Source of the DNA: Planctomycetaceae bacterium
GTDB lineage: Bacteria > Planctomycetota > Planctomycetia > Planctomycetales > Planctomycetaceae
Direction of reading: 5' to 3'
DNA: 64,000 bases
Assembly (NCBI GenBank): GCA_017795105.1
Contig: CP051247.1
Location: 4,000,001-4,064,000, forward strand
Shown: positions 1 through 7,618 of the stretch, in pieces
How the letters are laid out: every line of letters starts with the position of its first letter
Numbering within the stretch: the first letter of the stretch is position 1
Notes under the pieces: generated by a model
What the model saw: the letters and a program-made list of their open reading frames with translations, nothing else
Told to the model about the DNA's origin: nothing
Databases searched by the model: none
Position numbers and translations under genes: made by a program

Positions 1-249
1 GGCCCGCATTTCCAGGCAGCATCGAAGGCGATCGACTTCGCCTTCGGCAAGGAGCCGGTGATGATCCGTGAAGGGGGCTCGATTCCGGTCGTGGCGACGT
101 TTCAGGAGATCTTCGGTGTCGAAACGCTGCTGCTCGGCTGGGGCTTGAACAGCGACAACCTGCACAGCCCGGATGAGCATTTCCACGTGGCCAACTTCCA
201 GCGGGGAACGCTGGCGAGTGCCAAGTTGTGGGAGGAGCTGGGGCGTTAG
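1..249 (+). CDS. M20-family peptidase, C-terminal fragment
   Basis: The frame is open from base 1 and ends at TAG 247-249, so this is the last 82 residues of a gene that starts outside the window. The end reads like M20 dipeptidases: an EGGSIPVV segment, then GWGLNSDNLHSPDEHF with the metal/substrate-proximal H-x-x-D-E-x-F pattern. The family consists of cytosolic di-zinc peptidases that hydrolyse dipeptides or related amides. The substrate cannot be told from the tail alone. A hairpin with a T-run follows 20 bp downstream. Confidence 0.85.
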   Translation, partial: GPHFQAASKAIDFAFGKEPVMIREGGSIPVVATFQEIFGVETLLLGWGLNSDNLHSPDEHFHVANFQRGTLASAKLWEELGR

Positions 250-269
250 GCAGCAGGCAGCAATGGGTG

Positions 270-292
270 GCACTGGCTTTGCCAGTGCTTTT
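270..292 (+). terminator. Hairpin with T tail after the M20 gene
   Basis: GCACTGGC and GCCAGTGC form an 8-bp stem with a TTT loop, followed by TTTT. The form and position suit an intrinsic terminator for the peptidase gene. The same stem motif recurs at 313-329, so this hairpin also belongs to a small dispersed palindrome family. Confidence 0.5.
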
Positions 293-311
293 GGGGGAAC
301 GCTGATTGAGG

Positions 312-330
312 GCACTGGCTGAGCCAGTGG
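312..330. repeat. Second GGCACTGGC-type palindrome
   Basis: CACTGGCT and AGCCAGTG pair perfectly around a single base. It repeats the stem sequence of the hairpin at 270-288 but has no T tail. It sits between the convergent ends of the M20 gene and the zinc-ribbon gene. Confidence 0.45.
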
Positions 331-353
331 CACACTTTGTTCTGAATATCGCT

Positions 354-641
354 CTACAGTGAGATCAGAGTGAAGATGGTGACGATGACGCCGGTCATGG
401 CGAGGAAGAGCCAGAAGGGGCTCCACTCTTTCAGTCGGCCGCCGAAGGTGTACCAGGGGGAGTAGCCGCCGGCGTGCCAGCCGTGATGCAGGTAGCAGCC
501 GCAGGCCGGACAGGCGTCGGCATCTTCGTAGACGGCTGCTCCGCATTCAGGGCAATCGACGGTGTCGGTTTCGTCGTCATCGTCGTAGTAGTTGTCGCCG
601 TAATCGTAGTCGTCGTCCCAGTCGTCGTCTTCGTAATCCAT
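354..641 (-). CDS. Small zinc-ribbon membrane protein
   Basis: A 95-residue protein in three parts. An extremely acidic N-terminus (residues 1-27, mostly Asp, Glu and Tyr) is followed by a zinc ribbon with two CxxC pairs (CPEC and CPAC, residues 30-48). A hydrophobic C-terminal helix (about 75-94) probably anchors it in the membrane. The function is unknown; similar zinc-ribbon plus single-helix proteins are common in planctomycetes. It is transcribed away from the aldose epimerase gene, with a 146-bp divergent gap. ATG 641 has no clear ribosome site, so the start is tentative. Confidence 0.65.
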   Translation of the reverse strand: MDYEDDDWDDDYDYGDNYYDDDDETDTVDCPECGAAVYEDADACPACGCYLHHGWHAGGYSPWYTFGGRLKEWSPFWLFLAMTGVIVTIFTLISL

Positions 642-787
642 GAGGCGATCTGCTATGCTCTGCCGAAGTTCAAAAGGAGGGTCTGCCCCGAGAATCGGGC
701 AGCCGCACGATATCTGAAACCGGTCCCTCTGCCCAGACGGGACTTTCCGGATCGCGAGTCGAATCGCGTCCCAATAAGGTCTGTTCC

Positions 788-1741
788 ATGCCCGCCATTA
801 CGATTCGCGACTCCGTTTCCGGCAGCCAGGCTCAGGTGCTGCCCGAACTCGGCTTCAACCTCTTCCAGTTCTCGGTGCCGATCAACGGGCAGACCGTCGA
901 AGTCCTTGATTCCGATGAAGATTTTGCCGAAGGAAACGTGAAACCAAGCCGGTGCGGAATCCCGATTCTGTTTCCGTTCCCGAACCGGATTGCCGAGGGC
1001 AAGTTCTCCTGGGACGGCAAGGACTATCAGCTGCCGACACCGAAGCCGGGGGCTCACTACATCCACGGGTTCTGTCTCGATCGCCCCTGGCGAGTCGTGG
1101 AGCAGACCGAGAACTCGGTGACCGGCGAATTTCAGCTGAGCAAAGATGCTCCGGACCGCCTCGGATTGTGGCCAGCCGATTTTATCATTCGCTGCACGTA
1201 TCTGGTGCGGGGCAATGCGTTGAAGTCGCAGTTCACATTCACCAATCCAGACGACAAACCGCTCCCCTGGGGTTTTGGCACGCACGCTTATTTCCGGATT
1301 CCACTGACGGACGGAAGTTCGACCGAGCATATCGTGCTGGAAGCGCCTGCTCATAAGAAATGGATTCTAGAGAACTTCATTCCGACTGGTGAGCGAGTGG
1401 CCGTCGATGAAGCCTGCGATCTGACCGATGGGGCCTACTATTCGACGCTGAAGCTCGACGATGTCCTCACCGATCTGCGTCCCGAAGGAGAGACGCTGGA
1501 GAGCCTGGTCATCGACGAGGGCGCGGGCCTGCAGATCGTGCAGGAATGCGACAACCGCTATCGAGAACTGGTCGTCTTCACGCCGCCGGGGCGGAATGCC
1601 GTCTGCATGGAGCCGTATACGTGTCCGACCGATGCGATCAATCTCACCGCGAAGGGCATCGAGTGCGGCTGGGAAACCCTCGATCCGGGCAAGAGCGTCG
1701 AGACGTGGATTGATATTCGCGTCGAACCGATTATGGCCTGA
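788..1741 (+). CDS. Aldose 1-epimerase family protein
   Basis: A 317-residue member of the galactose mutarotase-like fold, normal in length for aldose 1-epimerases, which interconvert alpha and beta anomers of free sugars. Family marks visible are an N-terminal R-x-G-I-P-I-LFPFPNR segment, the catalytic-type histidine in GTHAYFRIPL, and the glutamate in CMEPYTCPTDAINL near the C-terminus. ATG 788 has AAGG about 8 bases upstream. It lies 41 bp ahead of larB on the same strand and may be co-transcribed. The substrate could also be a sugar phosphate, as in YeaD-like relatives. Confidence 0.85.
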   Translation: MPAITIRDSVSGSQAQVLPELGFNLFQFSVPINGQTVEVLDSDEDFAEGNVKPSRCGIPILFPFPNRIAEGKFSWDGKDYQLPTPKPGAHYIHGFCLDRPWRVVEQTENSVTGEFQLSKDAPDRLGLWPADFIIRCTYLVRGNALKSQFTFTNPDDKPLPWGFGTHAYFRIPLTDGSSTEHIVLEAPAHKKWILENFIPTGERVAVDEACDLTDGAYYSTLKLDDVLTDLRPEGETLESLVIDEGAGLQIVQECDNRYRELVVFTPPGRNAVCMEPYTCPTDAINLTAKGIECGWETLDPGKSVETWIDIRVEPIMA

Positions 1742-1782
1742 TCCTGAAACTACTTTTTGAGACAAACGATTCAGAGACTGCG

Positions 1783-2559
1783 ATGACAACGGCTGGAGAA
1801 GATGCGGTTCGCATGCTGCTTGATGGAGTCGCCAACGGGGACGTCGACGTGCAGTCGGCCCTCAAGCGGCTCAGCTCACTGACCACGCAATCGGGTCCTG
1901 CGAGTCTCGATCTGGATCTCGATCGTCGAGATCGATGCGGCTTCCCTGAAGCGGTTTACGGTACCGGGAAGCCAGCCGAGGTGATCATTTCGGCGTTTCA
2001 GCGACAGTCGGCAGCCGGTCAGAATTGTCTCGCGACTCGCTGTTCGGAGGCGCAGGCGGAAGCGGTGTTGCAGGAGATTCCCGAATGCGAGTGGAATCCG
2101 GTGGCACGTACGCTCCGACTGACTGCCGAAACCGAAGAGCAACCGAAGGGCGGCACGTTTGTCGTCACGGCTGGAACGACCGATCAGCCGGTTGCCGAGG
2201 AAGCAGCCGAGACGCTCCGTTGGATGGGCTTCGATCCCGGCATGATTTTTGATGCCGGTGTCGCCGGACCACAGCGACTGCTGCGTTCGGTTGAGAAGCT
2301 GCAGCACGCGAAGGTGATTGTCGTCGTCGCTGGCATGGAAGGTGCATTGCCTTCGGTCGTGGGCGGCTGGGTTCCCTGCCCCGTGATCGCCGTGCCGACG
2401 AGCGTCGGTTACGGAGCCAACTTCGGTGGACTTTCGGCCCTTTTGGGTATGCTCAACAGTTGTGCGGCGAATGTCTGCACGGTGAATATCGATGGTGGTT
2501 TCAAGGGTGGATATCTGGCCGGCCTGATCGCTGCCCAGTCAGTCGACAACGAAGAATAG
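1783..2559 (+). CDS. larB: Nickel-pincer cofactor biosynthesis protein LarB
   Basis: A 258-residue protein with the LarB layout: a helical N-terminus, then a C-terminal AIR carboxylase (PurE-like) domain. Visible marks are TAGTTDQPVAEEA, the VVAGMEGALPSVVGG segment and the glycine-rich end NIDGGFKGGYLAG. In the known pathway LarB carboxylates and hydrolyses nicotinate adenine dinucleotide, the first step towards the nickel-pincer cofactor of lactate racemase and related enzymes. No larC, larE or larA homologue lies in this window, so the partners must be elsewhere. The stop codon is also the first triplet of a repeat shared with the epmA upstream region. Confidence 0.88.
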   Translation: MTTAGEDAVRMLLDGVANGDVDVQSALKRLSSLTTQSGPASLDLDLDRRDRCGFPEAVYGTGKPAEVIISAFQRQSAAGQNCLATRCSEAQAEAVLQEIPECEWNPVARTLRLTAETEEQPKGGTFVVTAGTTDQPVAEEAAETLRWMGFDPGMIFDAGVAGPQRLLRSVEKLQHAKVIVVVAGMEGALPSVVGGWVPCPVIAVPTSVGYGANFGGLSALLGMLNSCAANVCTVNIDGGFKGGYLAGLIAAQSVDNEE

Positions 2560-2660
2560 AGCAGATCGCTCTCACGTATGCCCGCATAGGATCGATTTCT
2601 GCCTGAAGAGCGGCAACTTATGCGGACGGAACGGCCACAAAGACTAATAAGCTGCACTTA
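2557..2660. repeat. Repeat R3, copy 1 (larB-nnrD gap)
   Basis: About 104 bp from the larB stop codon to just before the nnrD ribosome site, matching 32206-32310 along its length. Shared blocks are TAGAGC-GATCGCTCT at the start, CCGCATA, and TTATGCGGACGGAACGGC. Two inverted repeats are visible: AGAGC with GCTCT at the 5' end, and CCGCATA with TATGCGG spanning the centre. Both copies sit on the coding strand between two co-directional genes. Confidence 0.75.
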
Positions 2661-2677
2661 CGACGGAGACAACACGG

Positions 2678-3541
2678 ATGGTGGCACGCATCGAAACACT
2701 TCCCCCTCTTCCCTCCCGAAGCAAGGATGGCCACAAAGGCACGTTCGGAACCGCTCTGCTGATTGGCGGATCGCGAGGGATGGCCGGCTCCATTTCGCTC
2801 TCGGCTCTTTCCGCTCTGCGAGCCGGTGCCGGACTGGTCTTCGTGGCCTGTCCCGAAAGCTGTCAGGACGTCGTCGCCGGGTTCGATCCTTCTTATCTCA
2901 CTGTCGGGCTTCCCGAGCAGCCTGATGGAACGATCGCTTATGATGCCCAGGAGCTGATCAGCAAACACATCGATAAGTCCACTGCAGTGGGCATCGGCCC
3001 GGGGCTGGGGCAGTCGCGTGATGCCGAACTGCTGATGCTCGATTTGTATGTTTCGGTGAAGCAACCACTGGTGATTGACGCCGACGGCTTGAACGCACTC
3101 TCCCGCTTGCCGGATGGCATTCCGAAGAACGCCGAGGGGCCGCGGATTCTCACGCCACATCCTGGCGAAATGGGGCGACTGCTCGGCATCAGCAGTGCCG
3201 ACGTGCAATCGCGGCGAGATGAGATCGCCGAGGAGTTTGCCAGAGAGCACAACTGCGTGGTGGTTCTCAAAGGCTTTCAAACGATCGTCACCGATGGTGA
3301 GACAATGTACGTGAATACGTCCGGCAACAGCGGCATGGCGACCGGAGGGACGGGTGATGTGTTGACGGGGCTGATTACCTCCCTGCTGGCTCAGGGCCTT
3401 TCACCGATCGATGCGACTCGGATCGGAGTGCATCTGCATGGCGTGGCAGGCGATCTGATTGCCGAACGTCATGGCGAGCGGGGGCTGATCGCGTCGGATC
3501 TTCCGCTGGCCATTGCCGAGGCGATTCGGCAGCATCGTTAA
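2678..3541 (+). CDS. nnrD: ADP/ATP-dependent NAD(P)H-hydrate dehydratase
   Basis: A 287-residue ribokinase-like enzyme of the NnrD (YjeF C-terminal domain) family. It repairs hydrated NAD(P)H by nucleotide-dependent dehydration. Visible motifs are GGSRGMAGS near residue 30, the LTPHPGEMGRLLG segment, and the nucleotide-binding GGTGDVLTGLI at about residue 226. Only the dehydratase domain is present; the NnrE epimerase domain often fused to it is missing. ATG 2678 has CGGAG 9 bases upstream. The gene follows the R3 repeat and ends ahead of a strong terminator. Confidence 0.9.
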   Translation: MVARIETLPPLPSRSKDGHKGTFGTALLIGGSRGMAGSISLSALSALRAGAGLVFVACPESCQDVVAGFDPSYLTVGLPEQPDGTIAYDAQELISKHIDKSTAVGIGPGLGQSRDAELLMLDLYVSVKQPLVIDADGLNALSRLPDGIPKNAEGPRILTPHPGEMGRLLGISSADVQSRRDEIAEEFAREHNCVVVLKGFQTIVTDGETMYVNTSGNSGMATGGTGDVLTGLITSLLAQGLSPIDATRIGVHLHGVAGDLIAERHGERGLIASDLPLAIAEAIRQHR

Positions 3542-3567
3542 TCGCGGTCGCAAACGGTATCGATTAG

Positions 3568-3605
3568 ACGCTTCGCACGGGCTGGTCCGTTCGAAGCGTT
3601 TTTTC
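3568..3605 (+). terminator. Intrinsic terminator after nnrD
   Basis: ACGCTTCG and CGAAGCGT form an 8-bp stem around a 16-base loop, followed directly by a run of six T. It lies 27 bp after the nnrD stop and probably ends the epimerase-larB-nnrD transcript. Confidence 0.75.
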
Positions 3606-3769
3606 GTGTTGCGGCGGACGCCTATTCCGCATATCCGCTATCGCTTGGGGAAGTTGCAGCCGAGATGGATCACGCCGTCAGTTTTCGTTCGGCCAGACGT
3701 TCGAAATGACGAAGCTCGATACTGAGTGACTCCGCAACCGCGGACCCAACGATTTCGAGTGCGTGCAAA

Positions 3770-4717
3770 ATGGCCAAAGTAAAACCGACTACCGACGAGC
3801 CGCGGCGAGGACTTTTCAGCCGCTGGCGAAACTGGCTGTACGATCCCCGGGTGATCATCGCCTGCGTGGGCCTCTGCGCTGCGCCGTTCATCATGAATCT
3901 CGCCAAGCGAAACGGCACTGACTTCACAACGCTGCCGCAGTATCAGATCGATCGGCGCGAAGTGCAGCTGACCGATCTCCCCGAGTTCGCCCCCGTCGAT
4001 TTGTTGGAGCGAACCTGGCAGCGGGCCGGGCTGGAGCCGAAGTTCTCGCTGCTCGAACCGCAACTGGCGGAACGGCTCGGCAAGGCGTTTGAGCAGTCTC
4101 CGTGGGTGCGGGAAGTGAAGCACATCCGCCTGCGATATCCCAACCGGATCGAAATCGCCCTGGAATACCGGGAGCCGGTCGCGCTGGTTCAACTGCAGCA
4201 GGGCTATTATCCGGTCGATCGCGATGGCATTCTGCTGCCGCCGATGGACTTCTCGATCAAGCAGCTTGGCAACTATCCGGTGCTGGAAGGCATTGAATCG
4301 GTTCCGCGCGGTCCGGCTGGCGATCACTGGGGTGATCTAGCGGTCTGGGGGGCAACGCGGCTCGCGGAAATGATGCTCGCGGATGGCGAGAAAGACTCGC
4401 CGTGGAAGCGATTCCACTTCACCACCATTCGTGTCGAAGGACATACCTCGACGGGTGTCCGCACGATTGATGAACTCAATCAGGTTCAGTATCGGCTGAT
4501 CACGAACAAGGGAAGCGAAGTCATCTGGGGCGTTGCCCCGGACGTCCCTGATCCGACCGAGCCGAATGCGGAAACCAAACTCAAGCGGCTCGAAATGTAT
4601 TTCCGCGATTTCGGCGGACTACAGACGGCACAGGGGCCGGTCGAAATTGACCTCCGCCGCTGGAAAGACATCGCCCGTCGCCCGTTACCGTCTCCGGGCG
4701 GGGGCGTGACCCGGTAG
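3770..4717 (+). CDS. FtsQ/POTRA-like bitopic membrane protein
   Basis: A 315-residue protein with a short basic cytoplasmic N-terminus, one membrane helix (about residues 28-44) and a long periplasmic part. Residues about 75-150 follow the FtsQ-type pattern: an amphipathic helix, WVREVKHIRLRYPNRIEIAL, then REPVALV and a YPVDRDGILL strand, as in POTRA plus FtsQ domains. FtsQ bridges divisome proteins in ordinary bacteria. Planctomycetes of this class are known to lack FtsZ, so the role here is an inference. No mur or ftsA neighbours are present. The start at ATG 3770 is only weakly supported by an upstream site. Confidence 0.7.
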   Translation: MAKVKPTTDEPRRGLFSRWRNWLYDPRVIIACVGLCAAPFIMNLAKRNGTDFTTLPQYQIDRREVQLTDLPEFAPVDLLERTWQRAGLEPKFSLLEPQLAERLGKAFEQSPWVREVKHIRLRYPNRIEIALEYREPVALVQLQQGYYPVDRDGILLPPMDFSIKQLGNYPVLEGIESVPRGPAGDHWGDLAVWGATRLAEMMLADGEKDSPWKRFHFTTIRVEGHTSTGVRTIDELNQVQYRLITNKGSEVIWGVAPDVPDPTEPNAETKLKRLEMYFRDFGGLQTAQGPVEIDLRRWKDIARRPLPSPGGGVTR

Positions 4718-5226
4718 TTTAGACGCCACGTTGCATGCACAGGGTTGGCACAGAGATTCATCTCTGTGTTGCGAATTAACAGGAGGCCTGTCTTCAGCGT
4801 CGATTGTCCCGAGAATACACCAGGCAAGCCGCTTGTGGCTGCTGGCAACGTTGTCGAAGTGCAGTAGTGTTCTCAACAGGGGTGGCCCCGAAAGATTCTT
4901 TCGGGGCGGCGCAGCCGTCGGCGAAGTGGTATTTGAGGTCTAATGGAGAGTTCGTGGAGACTTCTGAAGAATTAAGGAAAGGCTGTAAGTTGAGGCACGC
5001 GGCAGTGCATCCTCCTACGGCTTCGCCGCCCTGATAGCACAGCTATCAGGGCCACCCTTATGTGGGTTGACGTTGGTCTGACGAGGTCAGCAGCGACTCA
5101 ACGTCTGTTTCTCTCTCGTTGAAGCTCAAGCTTGCCTTCGCAACAGCCGAGAGCAAGAATGACGGGACTTCAGTTCACTTCTTTTTCACTCGCATCGTAA
5201 GTCCCTGAAAGACAGAATCGACATTC
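4718..5226. other. Gene-free spacer with three perfect hairpins
   Basis: No convincing gene in 509 bp. Three separate perfect palindromes stand out: CACAGAGA/TCTCTGTG at 4749-4768, CCCCGAAAG/CTTTCGGGG at 4886-4906, and CCCTGATAG/CTATCAGGG at 5029-5051. None has a T-run long enough for a classical terminator. The first resembles the hairpin at 7548-7569. Short open frames here have no ribosome site or recognisable product. Confidence 0.55.
4749..4768. repeat. GGCACAGA-type palindrome, copy 1
   Basis: CACAGAGA and TCTCTGTG pair perfectly around TTCA, preceded by TTGG. The arrangement matches the palindrome at 7548-7569 (GGCACAGACATTCCTGTCTGTG), pointing to a dispersed short palindrome family. 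Confidence 0.5.
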
Positions 5227-7452
5227 ATGGCGGTTACACAAGCCGATTTTCGGGCAGTCGGATCTCGCGAATTGCCGCTGCGCACGCGGCCCGATATCCG
5301 CATTGAGCGAATCGGTTATCAGGGGACCGGCTACTGGATCGTGAAGGATCCGGTCGCGCTGCGGTATTACCGTCTGACGCGCGAACAGCATCAGGTGCTC
5401 GAGAAGATGCGGGGCTCGGCGACGCTGGATGAGATCCACGAGGATCTGCAGCGGGAGAACCCCTCCATTCCGGTGAAGACGAGCGACGTTCAACGTCTGC
5501 TGGCCGACCTGCACGAGAAGAATCTGCTCTACACGAAGCGGCTCGGTCAGGGGCGCCCGCTGCTGCATCTCAACAAGAAGAACAAGCGAAAAGAGATTCA
5601 GCAGACGTTGCAGAACTTTCTCTTTCTGCGACTGCCCGGCTGGGATCCGGAACGGACGCTCAACGCGATCTATCCGTTCTTCAAATGGATGTATACCCGC
5701 TGGGCGGTCGGCATGGTCGTCACGCTGGCCTGTGCCGCCCTGCTGCTGGTCAGTATTCAGTTCGAAGAGTTCCAGTCGAAGCTGCCGGAGTTCCAGCAGT
5801 TCTTCGGCTGGCCGAACCTGCTCTATATGTATCTGGTAATCGCCGGCGCGAAAGTGATCCATGAGTTCGGCCACGGGCTGACGTGCCGACACTTCGGGGG
5901 CGAATGCCATAAGATCGGGGTCATGCTCCTGGTGTTCAGTCCGACGCTCTACTGCGACGTGTCGGACAGCTGGATGATGAAGAACAAATGGCACCGCATC
6001 TGGATTGGCGGAGCCGGGGCGTATATCGAAGTTTTCCTGTCGTCGCTGGCGGTCTTTGGCTGGTGGTTTTCCGAGCCGGGGTTGTTCAATTATCTCTGCC
6101 TGAACCTGTTCTTCGTGACGACGGTCTCGACGGTTATCTTCAACCTGAACCCGCTGATCCGTTTCGACGGATACTACATGCTCAGCGATTATCTGGAGAT
6201 TCCAAACCTCAAGCAGAAGGCCGACAAAGCTCTGCAGCGGGCGTTCGCCTGGTATTGCCTGGGAATCCACATTCCGGAAGACCCGTTCGCTCCGGATCGC
6301 GACAAGCACTGGTTCATTATCTACGCCGTCGCGTCGTGGATTTACAAGTGGGTGCTCGTCTTCAGTATTGCTCTGTTCCTGTATACGTGGATGAAGCCGT
6401 ACGGACTGCAGAACCTGGCGGTGACGCTGACCGCCTTTTCCGTGGGAACAATGATTTATGGACTGGGGCGATCGCTCTATCAGATTCTGTCGATGCCGAG
6501 GAATGAACCGATGAGTAAGGTCAAGATCGCATTCTCCACGCTGGTGGCAGCCGGAATCCTCGCGGCTCTGCTCGCCATTCCGGTTCCCTGGTGGATCCAT
6601 TCCAGCTTCACGCTGGAGCCGCATCAGGTCCAGCACGTTTACTCGCTGACGTCGGGGCAGATCGTCGAAGTCAGCGTGAAACCGGGCGATGAGGTCGAAG
6701 CCGGTCAAACGCTGATGAAGCTGCGTAACGACGACCTCGAAGACGAGGAACTCCGTCTCACCGCTCAGCTTGAAATGGCGGAGGCACGTCGACGGACCGC
6801 CCTTTCGCTGAATGATCCGGATGAGGTCCGCATGGCCGACGAACGGATCGCTTCACTGAAGGACCTGTTGGCTCAGATTCGCGAACAGATCGACAATCTG
6901 ACCATCACCGCTCCGATCAGCGGTCGCATCGTTGCTGCCGAATCGGTTCCTGAACCGCCGCTGGATACGCAGTCCAATTCCGAACTTCGTCAGTGGTACG
7001 GCACCGTCTTCGAAGATCGCAATCTGAACGCCTCGCTGGAACCTGCCACGCATGTGATGAGCATCGCTCCCGATGACGAAATGCAGGCCGTGCTGCTCGT
7101 CTCTCAGGACGACCGCAACGAGCTGCAGGTCGGCACGCCGGTTCTCCTGCGGTGTTATCACCTGCCGGACAAGACGTTCGATGGAGAAGTCGCCAGCATT
7201 GCCGATCGCCAGAGTGACTATGCTCCCAAGCAGCTCTCCAACAAGAGCGGCGGCGATCTGGCCACGGTGACCGATCAACAGGGCCGGGAAAAGCTGACGG
7301 ACCTCGCGTATCAGGCCACGGTGAAGATCACCGAAGACGCGGATCTGATGCGAAGCGGCCTCACCGGCCGGGCCCGATTCATCGTCGACAAACGCTCCGT
7401 CGGCGGCTGGATCTGGCGCTACCTCCGCCAGACGTTTACTTTCCGCCTGTAG
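5227..7452 (+). CDS. PqqD-like / M50 metalloprotease / HlyD fusion protein
   Basis: A 741-residue membrane protein with three parts. Residues about 18-100 resemble a PqqD-type peptide-binding winged helix. The central polytopic part carries the M50 site-2 protease motif HEFGH at residues 212-216 and the second-half motif NPLIRFDGYYMLSD. The last 270 residues resemble a membrane-fusion adaptor, with a lipoyl-like half (VSVKPGDEVEAGQTL), a helical hairpin and a beta-barrel. The combination recalls YydH-like peptide processing and export proteins. No precursor peptide, radical-SAM enzyme or ABC transporter is adjacent, so the substrate is unknown. ATG 5227 lacks a clear ribosome site. Confidence 0.85.
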   Translation: MAVTQADFRAVGSRELPLRTRPDIRIERIGYQGTGYWIVKDPVALRYYRLTREQHQVLEKMRGSATLDEIHEDLQRENPSIPVKTSDVQRLLADLHEKNLLYTKRLGQGRPLLHLNKKNKRKEIQQTLQNFLFLRLPGWDPERTLNAIYPFFKWMYTRWAVGMVVTLACAALLLVSIQFEEFQSKLPEFQQFFGWPNLLYMYLVIAGAKVIHEFGHGLTCRHFGGECHKIGVMLLVFSPTLYCDVSDSWMMKNKWHRIWIGGAGAYIEVFLSSLAVFGWWFSEPGLFNYLCLNLFFVTTVSTVIFNLNPLIRFDGYYMLSDYLEIPNLKQKADKALQRAFAWYCLGIHIPEDPFAPDRDKHWFIIYAVASWIYKWVLVFSIALFLYTWMKPYGLQNLAVTLTAFSVGTMIYGLGRSLYQILSMPRNEPMSKVKIAFSTLVAAGILAALLAIPVPWWIHSSFTLEPHQVQHVYSLTSGQIVEVSVKPGDEVEAGQTLMKLRNDDLEDEELRLTAQLEMAEARRRTALSLNDPDEVRMADERIASLKDLLAQIREQIDNLTITAPISGRIVAAESVPEPPLDTQSNSELRQWYGTVFEDRNLNASLEPATHVMSIAPDDEMQAVLLVSQDDRNELQVGTPVLLRCYHLPDKTFDGEVASIADRQSDYAPKQLSNKSGGDLATVTDQQGREKLTDLAYQATVKITEDADLMRSGLTGRARFIVDKRSVGGWIWRYLRQTFTFRL

Positions 7453-7547
7453 TGTCCAAGGCAAGTTCCGATCGCCCTGCGTGATCTGATTAAAGATCGT
7501 CCCCGCTCTACCGTGCATCCGCGAACGGGTCATCTTCCGACAGGGTG

Positions 7548-7569
7548 GCACAGACATTCCTGTCTGTGC
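7548..7569. repeat. GGCACAGA-type palindrome, copy 2
   Basis: GCACAGACA and TGTCTGTGC pair perfectly around TTCC. It lies between the convergent M50/HlyD gene and the HEXXH peptidase gene and belongs with the palindrome at 4749-4768. Confidence 0.55.
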
Positions 7570-7618
7570 GTGATTCGACGTCAATTCCCGAAAGAGCACG
7601 ACTGTCCAACCCCGCAGG

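Noticed and set aside
5170..6708. 512-codon open frame on the minus strand
   Set aside because: It lies antisense to the PqqD/M50/HlyD gene, has no recognisable domain and a His/Arg/Gln-rich composition typical of a reverse reading frame.
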